Shown in pieces: positions 46,179-54,845 of a DNA stretch of 64,000 nucleotides. Source of the stretch: an uncultured Paracoccaceae bacterium (lineage in GTDB: Bacteria > Pseudomonadota > Alphaproteobacteria > Rhodobacterales > Rhodobacteraceae). The translations under genes and the position numbers were made by a program. Within the stretch, counting starts at the first letter, position 1, and every line of letters starts with the position of its first letter. The DNA is taken from positions 2,007,492 to 2,071,491 of the forward strand of contig CANMVA010000001.1 of the NCBI GenBank assembly GCA_947501355.1. Reading direction: 5' to 3'. A model generated the notes under the pieces. The model made no database searches. It saw nothing but the letters and a program-made list of their open reading frames with translations, and was not told where the DNA came from.

Positions 46179-48533
46179 TTACCCGCCCAGCAGGTTGGGC
46201 ACGATTGTCACCACTTGCGGGAAGAGGGACAGGAGCACCAGTCCGACGACCTGGATCAACACGAAGGGGATGATCCCTCGGTAGATGTGGCCGGTGGTCA
46301 CTTGGGGCGGTGCCACGCCGCGCAGGTAGAAGAGCGCGAAGCCGAAGGGCGGTGTCAGGAAGGACGTTTGCAGGTTCACCGCGATCATGATCGTCACCCA
46401 TTTCGGGTCCATCGTGCCGCCATAGATCACGGGGCCGACGATGGGGATCACGATGTAGATGATCTCAAGGAAATCCAGCACGAAGCCCAGCACGAAGAGC
46501 ACCAGCATCACGATCAGGAAGACCGTGAATTCGTTGTCGAAGCTGCGCAGGAATTGCTGGATGTAGTGCTCGCCCCCGAAGGAGATGACGACGAGGTTCA
46601 GCAGTTGCGAGCCGATCAGGATGGTGAAGACCATGGACGTGACTTTGGCCGTTTCGCGCACGACCGGTGACAGGACCCCGGTGCGGAAGAGCGTCCAGCA
46701 GGCGTAGAAGATGCCGAACATCGCGAAGAGGTAGGTGCCCTCGGCCACGAGGAAGGCGATCCAGTTCTCAAGGGTCACGGTGTCTTGGTTGACGCGCAAA
46801 TCGAAGTTCACGCCGACAAGGATCATGATCAGGATCGAGAAGGTCGCCATGATGATGATGCGGCCGGATTTGTCCTCGTCCTTGAGGCGGCGATAGGCGG
46901 CGAGCATGATCGCGCCCCCTGCCCCAAGCGCTGCGGCCGGTGTCGGGTTGGTGATCCCGCCGAGGATGGAGCCCAGCACGGCGACGATCAGCACAAGCGG
47001 TGGGAAGACCACGCGCAGGAGTTCGTTTTGGCCCAGCATGCCGACCGCGGCACGGCATCCGTAGAGCGCCATGAGCACGGGGATCGCCATGAGAAGGACG
47101 GTGACGCCGGGGGTTGTGACGGGGCTGATGAAGGCCACGTCGACGGCAAAGCCCAGCAGGACACCCAGCGCGCCGATCAGCAGCGGCACGGGATTGCCGC
47201 TGGGGGATGTGCCGCGAGCGGTCGTCAGGATCAGGGCGAAGAGAGCCAGACCGATGGCGAGGCCAGAGCCGATGGGGGCGGCGTCCGCGATTTTCTGGAC
47301 GCGGGCTTCGGCGATTTCTTCGGGCGAGAGGGCGACGCTTTGGGCGACGCCGCCGGCCTCGTCGATCACGCGCTGCTCTTCCACGGCAGCGTTCCAGGCG
47401 TCCATGCCGTGGAGCATCTGCATCGCGGCTTCACATTCGGGGCCCACATTGGTGCGCAGGCTGGCGGTTTGACCGGCGTCGGAGAAGCTGTCGACCGTGA
47501 TGTCTTGGGAACCCACGAGATTGATCTGACCCAGAAGCATCAGGCCGCCGATGATCGCGATGGGCGCGCCGAGGAACCATGTGTAGGCGTCGGTGCGGGT
47601 GATGACTTCGGAGTTGGTGGAGCCCAGCTCGACCGGGGGGGCTTTGGCCGGGTTGATGATTGCGTAAAAGAGCGCGTAGCCCGCGTAGAGCACGGCGAGA
47701 AGGATGCCGGGCAAAAGAGCGGCTTGGAAGAGCGTGCCGACGGAGACGACGGCAGGTTCACCCAGATAGGTGAGCGCGTCGGTGCAGCCGACAAGCTGGG
47801 CGCGTTCTTCCTGAGCGGCGGAATAGAGATCGCCTGCCAGCGTGCCCAGAAGCACGATCACGATGGACGGCGGGATGATCTGGCCCAGCGTGCCGGAGGC
47901 GGCGATGACGCCGGTGGCCAGTTCGGGCGAATAGCCATTGCGCAGCATGGTGGGCAGCGAGAGCAGGCCCATCGTGACAACGGTCGCACCCACGATGCCG
48001 GTCGAGGCGGCAAGGAATGCGCCCACGACAACGACGGACACAGCCAGACCACCGGGCAGCGGGCCGAAGACGCGCGCCATGGTGGTCAGCAGGTCGTTCG
48101 CGATCTTGGAGCGTTCCAGCGTGATGCCCATCAGAACGAACATCAGCACGGCGAGCAGCGTCTCGATGGATTGGCCTGCGAGCACGCGTTCATTGATGCG
48201 GTTCACCACGAAGGAGACGTTGCGGTCCAGCGCGGTTTCCCATCCTTGCACGAAGACAGGCTCCGCGATGCGCGGCAATTCGGGGTATCGGAAGATACTG
48301 ATCGCCTCTTGGCGCACCCCTTCCGCGATCAGCCCGGCATATTCCGCCGAGGAGGTGTCAATCGCCTGATGGATCAACAGCCCCGCGCTGTCGAGAGCGG
48401 CGATGATCGCGAAGGAAATGACGCCAGCGCCACCGATGGCGAAGGCCACCGGGAAGCCCGACAGAATACCGCCAAAGAGGCAGAGGAAGACGATAATCAG
48501 GCCAATTTCGACCCCATCAAGTCCGAATAGCAT
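46179..48533 (-). CDS. dctM: TRAP transporter large permease (DctM-type), extended form
   Basis: A 784-residue membrane protein, nearly twice the usual DctM length of about 430. The N-terminal half has GGILSGFPVAFAIGGAG, LAVLMFVLMGITLERS and GTLGQIIPPSIVIVLLG, the core DctM motifs. A soluble insert of about 70 residues (near 345-415, SQDITVDSFSDAGQT... to VQKIADAAP) and extra helices follow. The second half resumes with PTPAAALGAGGAIMLA and FLTPPFGFALFYLRGV. Together with the small permease and the periplasmic protein at 49564 it imports an organic acid driven by sodium. Confidence 0.92.
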   Translation of the reverse strand: MLFGLDGVEIGLIIVFLCLFGGILSGFPVAFAIGGAGVISFAIIAALDSAGLLIHQAIDTSSAEYAGLIAEGVRQEAISIFRYPELPRIAEPVFVQGWETALDRNVSFVVNRINERVLAGQSIETLLAVLMFVLMGITLERSKIANDLLTTMARVFGPLPGGLAVSVVVVGAFLAASTGIVGATVVTMGLLSLPTMLRNGYSPELATGVIAASGTLGQIIPPSIVIVLLGTLAGDLYSAAQEERAQLVGCTDALTYLGEPAVVSVGTLFQAALLPGILLAVLYAGYALFYAIINPAKAPPVELGSTNSEVITRTDAYTWFLGAPIAIIGGLMLLGQINLVGSQDITVDSFSDAGQTASLRTNVGPECEAAMQMLHGMDAWNAAVEEQRVIDEAGGVAQSVALSPEEIAEARVQKIADAAPIGSGLAIGLALFALILTTARGTSPSGNPVPLLIGALGVLLGFAVDVAFISPVTTPGVTVLLMAIPVLMALYGCRAAVGMLGQNELLRVVFPPLVLIVAVLGSILGGITNPTPAAALGAGGAIMLAAYRRLKDEDKSGRIIIMATFSILIMILVGVNFDLRVNQDTVTLENWIAFLVAEGTYLFAMFGIFYACWTLFRTGVLSPVVRETAKVTSMVFTILIGSQLLNLVVISFGGEHYIQQFLRSFDNEFTVFLIVMLVLFVLGFVLDFLEIIYIVIPIVGPVIYGGTMDPKWVTIMIAVNLQTSFLTPPFGFALFYLRGVAPPQVTTGHIYRGIIPFVLIQVVGLVLLSLFPQVVTIVPNLLGG

Positions 48534-48551
48534 TGCTCTGTGCCCCTAAAA

Positions 48552-49442
48552 TTAGTGGATATTCGCGACCAGCTCGGCGTCTTCATCGCCCAGCTTGTCT
48601 TTATCAAGATATTTGCCTGCGCTCTCTTCGCCCTCTTTCCACTCCAGATAGGAGCGCCAGAAGAAGGCGATGGCTTGCAGGAAGACCAGCGCCGCGAAGG
48701 TCACCAGCAGGATCTTGAACAGGAAATACGCGTTAAAGCCGTTGGGCGAGAACCCGATGGTTTCGACGTTCCAGCGCAGCGCACGCGATTTAGCGAGAAG
48801 CCGGTCCAGCGTGTCGGAGGCGGACGGGTTCGGCACTACGAGGTGACGCCAGAGGAAGTACCACCCATACATCCACGTGATCAGCGCGACGGGCGCCATG
48901 AAGATCAGCGAGCCGACCATGTCGATGATGCGTTTCGTGCGGTGGCTGACCACCGAATAGACCAGATCGACGCGCACATGGCCGCCTTGCACAAAGGTAT
49001 ATGTGCAGCAGAGCGTCACAACGAGCGCGTTATAGAGCTTCAGCTCTTCGGACCACCAACTAACATCAAAGGTCAGCGCCTTGCCGAAGCCAAAGGAAAT
49101 CTCTGCGGCGGAAAAAATCCGCTGCATGAAGACGATGATGATCTGTTGCAGCACCATCAGCAGGCCTGCCCAGGCGGCCACGCGTCCGATGGTGTTGGAC
49201 ATGGCTTCCAACCCGCGCACACAGCCCCATAGGAAGCTGTTGCGCCAGATGCCGAAAGCCGTGATGACAAGAAATGCGGCGAAGACCACAAAGAAGAACT
49301 CGACCGAGCCGCCGTAATAGATAAAGCGCATCAACGCTTCATTATTGCTCCAATCAAGCCACAACCCCGGATGCGTGATCGCATAGGCGAAGTTGTAAAA
49401 GGCCATCGCGATGTTCTGGAAAAACCAGACGATGCCGTCCAT
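48552..49442 (-). CDS. dctQ: TRAP transporter small permease (DctQ-type)
   Basis: A 296-residue membrane protein, longer than the usual 160-200. It has about five to six hydrophobic segments. The conserved DctQ segments are RVAAWAGLLMVLQQIIIVFMQ, HVRVDLVYSVVSHRTKR and LITWMYGWYFLW. It lies between the binding-protein and large-permease genes, 18 bases from dctM. Confidence 0.88.
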   Translation of the reverse strand: MDGIVWFFQNIAMAFYNFAYAITHPGLWLDWSNNEALMRFIYYGGSVEFFFVVFAAFLVITAFGIWRNSFLWGCVRGLEAMSNTIGRVAAWAGLLMVLQQIIIVFMQRIFSAAEISFGFGKALTFDVSWWSEELKLYNALVVTLCCTYTFVQGGHVRVDLVYSVVSHRTKRIIDMVGSLIFMAPVALITWMYGWYFLWRHLVVPNPSASDTLDRLLAKSRALRWNVETIGFSPNGFNAYFLFKILLVTFAALVFLQAIAFFWRSYLEWKEGEESAGKYLDKDKLGDEDAELVANIH

Positions 49443-49515
49443 GTGATGATCCCCCAGCCCGTTTGTCGGGCTCTTTATTCAGGTTGACCGTGCAAACGAC
49501 GGCCAGGTCGTCAAA

Positions 49516-49541
49516 GGCGGGGACCGTTGCTGGCCCCCGCC
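49516..49541 (-). terminator. Intercistronic hairpin between dctP and dctQ
   Basis: On the minus strand a 10-bp stem GGCGGGGGCC / GGTCCCCGCC with one mismatch and a six-base loop, followed by TTT. It lies 23 bases after the dctP stop and before dctQ. Such a hairpin probably lowers transcription into dctQM or protects the dctP mRNA, so that the binding protein is made in excess. Confidence 0.65.
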
Positions 49542-49563
49542 CCTTTTGTCGTCGCGGGAAGGC

Positions 49564-50649
49564 TTAGCCCAGAACGCGGTCGCGCTGTGCGCGGTAGGTG
49601 CCTTCGGCCTGCTGGATCCAGCTGGACGATGCTTTGAGAGATGCCGAGAAGCTGTCGTAGACGTTCTTGTAGATCTCGTCGCCCATGTTCTCCTGGTGGA
49701 CTTCGTTGGAGGCGGTCCCGAAGGCGTCCCAAACGTCGTCGCTGAATTCCAGAACCTTGACGCCACCGGCCTGCAGACGCTGCAGGGCTGTCCCGTTGTT
49801 GTTCAGGAACTGAGCCAGATTCCACTGGTGCGCTTCCGCGGATGCGATTTCGACCATTTTCTGGTGTGCGGGGGACATGCCCTCGAACACGTCGCGGTTC
49901 ATTGCAACCGACAGACCTGCGCCCGGCTCGTGGAAACCAGCGGCGTAGTAGAACTGCGTGATCTCCTGGAAACCAGCTTTCTCGTCAGCCCAGGGGCCGA
50001 TCCACTCGGTGCCGTCGATGGCGCCGGAGGCCAGTGCCTGATACACCTCGGACCCCGGAAGGTTCTGCACGGAGGCGCCCAGCTTACCAAGGGCTTTGCC
50101 GCCCAGACCCGGCATACGGAACTTCAGGCCGTTGAAGTCAGCAGCGGAGGTGATTTCCTTGCGATACCAACCGCCTGCCTGTGCGCCGGTGTTGCCTGCG
50201 AGGAAGGATTTCAGACCGAAGATCTGGCCCAGCTCGTCATGCAGGGCAGCGCCGTCACCGTGGTAGTACCAGTTGGCCAGTTCCTGTGCGGTCATGCCGA
50301 AGGGCACAGCCGTGAAGAACGCATAGGCCGGGTGCTGACCGACAAAGTAGTAGTCGGCGGCGTGATACATATCAGCCTGACCAGCGGTCACAGCGTCGAA
50401 AACCTCGAACGCGCCCACAAGCTCGCCTGCGGCTTTGATCTCGATGGTCAGCGAGCCGTCGGACATTGCGTTGACGCTGTCAGCCACACGCTGGGCTGCG
50501 TCAAACACGCCTGCCAGACCGCGGCCCCAGCTGGTGACCATGGTCAGCGTCTGGTTGCCCTGGGCATAGGCCGGAGCGGCCAGCGCGGTGCTTGCAGCAG
50601 CAGCAGTGCCGCCGATTGCCGAGTTTTTCAGAAAAGAACGACGATCCAT
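49564..50649 (-). CDS. dctP: TRAP transporter substrate-binding protein, TakP-like (DctP family)
   Basis: A 361-residue periplasmic protein. The N-terminus MDRRSFLKNSAIGG is a twin-arginine-type signal with cleavage probably after AYA. The conserved Arg that binds the substrate carboxylate lies in FNGLKFRMPGLGG. SGAIDGTEWIGPWADEKAG matches TakP-like proteins that bind 2-oxoacids with Na+. GGAGGATAC is upstream of ATG 50649. It is divergent from the sensor kinase at 50909, which likely controls it. The exact ligand is inferred. Confidence 0.92.
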   Translation of the reverse strand: MDRRSFLKNSAIGGTAAAASTALAAPAYAQGNQTLTMVTSWGRGLAGVFDAAQRVADSVNAMSDGSLTIEIKAAGELVGAFEVFDAVTAGQADMYHAADYYFVGQHPAYAFFTAVPFGMTAQELANWYYHGDGAALHDELGQIFGLKSFLAGNTGAQAGGWYRKEITSAADFNGLKFRMPGLGGKALGKLGASVQNLPGSEVYQALASGAIDGTEWIGPWADEKAGFQEITQFYYAAGFHEPGAGLSVAMNRDVFEGMSPAHQKMVEIASAEAHQWNLAQFLNNNGTALQRLQAGGVKVLEFSDDVWDAFGTASNEVHQENMGDEIYKNVYDSFSASLKASSSWIQQAEGTYRAQRDRVLG

Positions 50650-50908
50650 ATAATGTATCCTCCCAGATATGTTGGCAGCCCACCCCTCAAGGCAGGCGGA
50701 TCGTGAATGGTGGGCGGAGACTAATAGCGGGTATGCGCAGACGGAATACCTACAAATGCGTAGAGCGCCGCTTTTCAGAGCGAATTTTACGCAACTGCGC
50801 TGCAAAATCAGGCGTCTGGCGGGAATTTATCGGACGAGCCTGCGCATTTGCGCATAAATAGGGTCCACCGTCCGTCGAATCGAATCGGCTTCATCTCAGG
50901 CAAGGCGC

Positions 50909-52312
50909 ATGTTCCGGCTTTCGCTGACCTATGCACAGAAACTCTTTTTGCTGGCCACCCTGCCCTTGTTGCTGGCGGTGGCGGCGATTGCGATTGTCGT
51001 GACCAACCAGTCGCGGCAGCTGGCGGAGCGGGAAATTCAGCAGTTGCAGACCGAGCTGATCGCCGCCAAGCGCGAGGAATTGAAGAACTATCTTTCGCTC
51101 GCGCGCACGGCGATCATCAACATTTACGGCCGTGCAGCACCCGATGATGAAGAGGCGAAGCTGGAGGTGACGCGGATCTTGTCGTCGATGCTCTATGGGC
51201 AGGACGGGTTTTTTTACGTCTTTGATTATGAGGGCAACAATCTGGTCGCGCCGCGGCAGACGAACCTGATCGGGCGCAACTGGGCGGGGCTTGAGGATGT
51301 GAACGGCATCCAGATCACGGATGTGCTGATCGAGCAGGCCCGCACGGGCGGTGGGTATCATGCGTTTGACTGGTTCAAACCGTCGACGCGCGAAACGGCG
51401 CGCGTGGTGACCTACACGATAGGGTTGCAGGACTGGCGGTGGGCCATCGGGACGGGTATTTTTATAGACGACATTCTGGCCACCGTCGCGGCCTCCCGCG
51501 CAGAGGTGGAAGAGCGCGTGCGCCAGACCTTCTACTATATTATCGCGATCACCATCGGGGCGCTGCTTTTGGTATTCCTGTCAGGCTTGATGCTGAACGT
51601 GCGCGAGCGGCGGCTAGCGGACGCCAAGCTGAAGGCGCTCACCCAGCGGATTTTCGACACGCAGGAAGAAGAGCGCGGGCGCGTGGCGCGCGAGTTGCAT
51701 GACAGTATCAGCCAGATTTTGGTGTCGGTGCGCTATGCGCTGGATCTGGCGCGGCGGCGGATTGCCAAGGGCGATGCGCGTGCGAGCGACAGTCTAGACA
51801 AGGGGTTCGAGACGCTGTCGGAGGCGATCGTGGAGGTGCGCCGCATCAGCCGCGATCTGCGGCCCGGTGTGCTGGATGATCTGGGCCTTGGCCCTGCCCT
51901 GAAAGCGCTGATCGAGGATTTCAGCGAGCGGACGGGGATCGAGACCTCGTTTGAAACGGTGGTCTTCCGCAACCGGCTGGATCAGGACGCCAAGATCGCT
52001 TTGTATCGCATCGCGCAGGAAGCGCTGACCAATATTGAGCGGCACGCGGAAGCGCGGCGCGTCACGCTGGATTTGCGCGGCCATAAGGATGGGGCCACTT
52101 TGCGCATCTCCGATGATGGGTGCGGGCTTGAGGACGCCTCTGCCGCGCGACAAGAGCGCAGTGGTCTGGGTCTGCGCAATATGCAAGAACGCATCGAACA
52201 ACTGGACGGGACGTTGCGCATCCTGTCGTCGAAGACAGGCACGGTGATCGAAGCGCAGGTGCCGTTGAGCCATCTGTTGCCGCCCGAAGGCAAAACGAGA
52301 GTATCGGCATGA
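50909..52312 (+). CDS. Cache-domain sensor histidine kinase (MctS/NarX-like class)
   Basis: A 467-residue membrane kinase. Two membrane helices (about 10-31 and 208-229) flank a periplasmic cache domain (YGQDGFFYVFDYEGNNLVAP and DWRWAIGTGIFIDDI). The HisKA_3 box is RELHDSISQILVSVRYAL with phospho-acceptor His264. The ATPase has EALTNIERHAEA (N box), ISDDGCGL (G1) and GLGLRNMQERI (G2). It overlaps the regulator gene by four bases. Its place beside a 2-oxoacid-type TRAP system suggests it senses the same small carboxylate; Rhizobium MctS/MctR controls a monocarboxylate transporter in a comparable way. Confidence 0.9.
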   Translation: MFRLSLTYAQKLFLLATLPLLLAVAAIAIVVTNQSRQLAEREIQQLQTELIAAKREELKNYLSLARTAIINIYGRAAPDDEEAKLEVTRILSSMLYGQDGFFYVFDYEGNNLVAPRQTNLIGRNWAGLEDVNGIQITDVLIEQARTGGGYHAFDWFKPSTRETARVVTYTIGLQDWRWAIGTGIFIDDILATVAASRAEVEERVRQTFYYIIAITIGALLLVFLSGLMLNVRERRLADAKLKALTQRIFDTQEEERGRVARELHDSISQILVSVRYALDLARRRIAKGDARASDSLDKGFETLSEAIVEVRRISRDLRPGVLDDLGLGPALKALIEDFSERTGIETSFETVVFRNRLDQDAKIALYRIAQEALTNIERHAEARRVTLDLRGHKDGATLRISDDGCGLEDASAARQERSGLGLRNMQERIEQLDGTLRILSSKTGTVIEAQVPLSHLLPPEGKTRVSA

Positions 52313-52953
52313 GTAAGACCCGCGTTGTGATTGTGGATGACCACCCGATGGTTGCGGAAGGCATTCAGTCGATCCTGGAGACCTATGACGATATCGACGT
52401 GGTGGGTGTGCTGAGCAACGGTCAGGAAGCGATTGATCAGGTCGAAGCGCTGGCGCCTGATGTGATGCTGCTGGATCTCAACATGCCGCTGGTCAGCGGG
52501 CTGACCGCCACAGAAATCATTCTGGAGCGCCGCCCGGGAACGAACATCCTGATCCTGTCGATGCATGACAGCCCTGAATATATCAACTCTGCGCTGAGCC
52601 ATGGGGCGAAGGGCTATGTGCTGAAAGATGTGCCCACGGAAGAGATCAAGGCAGCGATCGACGCCGTGATGGGCGGCGCGCGCTATCTGTGCACCGGCGC
52701 CAAGGGCTCCCTTGAGCCGGTCGAGAACGGTGCGCGGGAGTCGTTGACCAACCGCGAGCAGACGATCCTGCTGCAACTGGCGCAGGGTCAATCGAACAAG
52801 GAAGTTGCCGCGACGCTGGATATTTCCGTGCGCACGGTCGAGACCCACCGCAAGAATATCAAACGCAAGCTGGGGATTTCATCGACGGCTGGCCTGACCC
52901 GCTATGCGCTGGAGCATGGGGTGCTGCAGGGAACGGGCGTGGATTTGAAGTAA
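52309..52953 (+). CDS. LuxR/NarL-family response regulator
   Basis: A 214-residue regulator. The receiver domain has the acidic pair at D10-D11, the phospho-acceptor Asp56 in LLDLNMPLVSG and Lys in KGYVLKD. The C-terminal LuxR helix-turn-helix is LTNREQTILLQLAQGQSNKEVA, then RTVETHRKNIKRKLGI. It is translationally coupled with the sensor kinase (ATGA) and probably drives the divergent dctPQM genes. Confidence 0.93.
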   Translation: MSKTRVVIVDDHPMVAEGIQSILETYDDIDVVGVLSNGQEAIDQVEALAPDVMLLDLNMPLVSGLTATEIILERRPGTNILILSMHDSPEYINSALSHGAKGYVLKDVPTEEIKAAIDAVMGGARYLCTGAKGSLEPVENGARESLTNREQTILLQLAQGQSNKEVAATLDISVRTVETHRKNIKRKLGISSTAGLTRYALEHGVLQGTGVDLK

Positions 52954-53064
52954 GAGGTCGTTTGATCGCCAGCACTCTGGAAAAGATACGGACAAACTGT
53001 GTCTTTGACAGGACGCCTCACATCTATGCCGCGAACGGCTGCGGCCAAATAATTTGATCGCGCT

Positions 53065-53652
53065 CTAGCGAACCAATTGACCGATGCCATGCACAAGAAA
53101 GTCTTGTGTCTTCAAATTGGGCGTGGCGGTCCGGCACACCTGATCTTCAAGCTCCAATATGCTTAGGCCGTGGAGCATCGCCCAGACCGTATTGATCAGG
53201 GTATCGAAGCGTGCGTCTGACATGTCCGGATCAAGGGCCCGAACGGCATCTTGGAGACATGAGTAGGCAGCGGAGCTTTGCTGCAAAAACTCCTCAGTCC
53301 GTTCGGTGATGGCGTTATTATTAAACATCAGCCGAAAAACGACCGGATGTCTTTTCGCGAATTCGAGATAGGCGAGGCACATCTCGATCAGGGTTTTCTC
53401 TGCGTTCGTTGAATGCTGCGCGGCGCATGCGAGATCAGCGGAGAGTTCGCGAAAGCCATCAGCGGCACAGGCAGCCAGCAAATGAGCCCATGTCGGAAAG
53501 TGATGGATTGGCGCGCCATGTGAGACTTGTGCATGTCGTGCAACTGCGCGGAGTGATGGCTTCGTTTCGGTCTCCAGCAACTCCCTTCCGATGCGGACCA
53601 GAACCGCCCTGAGGTTGCCGTGGTGATACCGTTCTTTCTCTGCCTTGGTCAT
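53065..53652 (-). CDS. TetR/AcrR-family transcriptional repressor
   Basis: About 195 residues from ATG 53652 (MTKAEKERYHHGNL). The N-terminal HTH is LRAVARHAQVSHGAPIHHFPTW. The C-terminal WHG-type domain reads MCLAYLEFAKRHPVVFRLMF. The frame continues seven codons upstream through TTG 53673, but that would overlap the palindrome at 53676. The palindrome and the divergent secreted gene suggest that the repressor controls both promoters. Confidence 0.87.
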   Translation of the reverse strand: MTKAEKERYHHGNLRAVLVRIGRELLETETKPSLRAVARHAQVSHGAPIHHFPTWAHLLAACAADGFRELSADLACAAQHSTNAEKTLIEMCLAYLEFAKRHPVVFRLMFNNNAITERTEEFLQQSSAAYSCLQDAVRALDPDMSDARFDTLINTVWAMLHGLSILELEDQVCRTATPNLKTQDFLVHGIGQLVR

Positions 53653-53675
53653 AGGTCGCGGTAATAACGACAAAA

Positions 53676-53690
53676 CTTGTCATTGACAAG
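53676..53690. promoter_or_regulatory. TetR-type operator palindrome
   Basis: CTTGTCA-T-TGACAAG is a perfect 15-base palindrome 23 bases upstream of the tetR ATG and 44 bases before the divergent gene. It overlaps a TTGACA that could be a -35 element for the divergent gene, so binding would block that promoter. A weaker relative (CTGTCATTGTCTAG) lies at about 53712-53725. Confidence 0.65.
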
Positions 53691-53734
53691 ATTGGATGAA
53701 TCGCGCTTGATCCTGTCATTGTCTAGATAGGAAA

Positions 53735-54328
53735 ATGATGATGAAAGTCCTAAGAATACTCTCGCTTTGCACCTTAGCGGTTGCCGTGAGCGCCAGTCCG
53801 GCACTCACGGACACTGCCCGAAATGATCTGATTGGCACATGGCAGACACCATTATCCGAACAGCAAGCGCCTGGCGGAGGTCCGAGTGCCTTTCTTCGCC
53901 AGACCGTCATCTTTACCGATACTGTTCAAGACATCCGTGCAGAGGTTTTTGCGGATGCGGGTGGCACCGTTCCGATCTTCACCTATGCCTCATCCGGCCC
54001 TTACGTCGCAGTCGGAGCGTCGCAAGTCATTGAAGGGGCGCTCAATCTTGAATTGGTCAACGAGACGTCAGAAGTGACAATATTCGTGGACGCGCCGGAT
54101 CTAATGGCGGCTGTCGGTATGGGGGATTGCCCTTTGGTTGTTGGAAAAGCCGTCGATGTCACGGACTGCATCTCTGGTCCGCCCTTTCTCGTGACCGATT
54201 GCACCGATCTTGATCTGGTTTTGGTTGATCAGGACAAAAGCCGTTTAAGGTTTGGCGATCAAAGCGTGGACCGGTGCATTTCTCGCCCGACAGAATTGGA
54301 CGCAACCGCTTTTCTTAAATCAGACTAG
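53735..54328 (+). CDS. Secreted protein, unknown (APCDD1-like resemblance)
   Basis: About 197 residues with a signal peptide (VLRILSLCTLAVAVSASPALT). Three tandem ATGs (53735, 53738, 53741) follow an AGG, so the exact start is open. The mature part begins LIGTWQTP and has four or more cysteines (GDCPL, VTDCIS, VTDCTD, DRCIS). The LxGTW start and FTYASSGPYVAVG pattern recall APCDD1-like domains, but this is weak. It is probably regulated by the divergent TetR protein. Confidence 0.7.
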   Translation: MMMKVLRILSLCTLAVAVSASPALTDTARNDLIGTWQTPLSEQQAPGGGPSAFLRQTVIFTDTVQDIRAEVFADAGGTVPIFTYASSGPYVAVGASQVIEGALNLELVNETSEVTIFVDAPDLMAAVGMGDCPLVVGKAVDVTDCISGPPFLVTDCTDLDLVLVDQDKSRLRFGDQSVDRCISRPTELDATAFLKSD

Positions 54329-54395
54329 GCGTAAGGCATTCAAGTCGATAGCCATCGGAGGACGGTGTCGAGACCTGTTATGCAATTGGGCGTGA

Positions 54396-54536
54396 TCAAT
54401 GGCTCTTCTTGGCCTGATCGTTGGTCACGCCTGCGCGGGTCGCGAGCAATTCCTTGGTAGTTCCTTTGAACCGCGCCTCTTTCACAAAGACATAAAGAAA
54501 GGCGAGCGCATCAGACAGCTTTGACCCTGGTTGCAT
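54396..54536 (-). CDS. Possible small protein (46 residues)
   Basis: A short frame with plausible composition, MQPGSKLSDALAFLYVFVKE then ARFKGTTKELLATRAGV, ending in AKKSH. Codon use is like its neighbours, but no ribosome-binding site is seen before ATG 54536. It may be a real small gene or the remnant of a longer one in the 350-base gap between the secreted protein and the ilv leader. Confidence 0.3.
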   Translation of the reverse strand: MQPGSKLSDALAFLYVFVKEARFKGTTKELLATRAGVTNDQAKKSH

Positions 54537-54702
54537 CTGTAAGATATCTCATTAAGCCCTGAGATTTGCGCTTGTGATGCGAATACGGGCAATCTGGATA
54601 TAAAATTTCACAAAATAATGCCTCAGCGACACATTATTCAGAGCTTTGGCTGTTGACGCCCCCAAAACCCCGACCTAATGTCCGCCTCACGCAGAGGAGC
54701 TG

Positions 54703-54753
54703 ATGATGTTGGACATTGTCGTACTAGTCGAGAAAACGCGCATGGGCCGGTAA
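54703..54753 (+). CDS. Branched-chain leader peptide of the ilv operon
   Basis: A 16-codon frame, MMLDIVVLVEKTRMGR, with GAGGAG directly upstream. Seven of residues 3-9 include two Leu, one Ile and three Val, the regulatory amino acids of acetolactate synthase. A terminator with T-tract lies 26 bases after the stop. This is the layout of transcription attenuation by ribosome stalling, as in E. coli ilvL and ivbL. Confidence 0.8.
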   Translation: MMLDIVVLVEKTRMGR

Positions 54754-54805
54754 CGGACACCCAAATGGGACCCCATGCGCCTCCGATACTCTCGGGGGCT
54801 TTTTT
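54738..54805 (+). promoter_or_regulatory. ilv attenuator: antiterminator pairing and terminator hairpin
   Basis: The terminator is GCCTCCGA / TCGGGGGC (54779-54799, five-base loop, one G-U pair) followed by six T residues. An alternative stem pairs GCGCATGGG (54738-54746), inside the last codons of the leader peptide, with CCCATGCGC (54772-54780), whose last bases enter the terminator stem. Ribosome stalling in the Leu/Ile/Val codons would leave the first arm free, and ribosome arrival at the leader stop would cover it. The overlap of the two stems is only two bases, so the switch detail is inferred. Confidence 0.75.
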
Positions 54806-54845
54806 GTGTGTAAAAGGAATGACGTCAGAGATGGAGCACAAAGCT

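Noticed and set aside
46785-48530. 581-codon plus-strand frame
   Set aside because: Antisense of dctM; His/Asp/Gly-rich with no fold.
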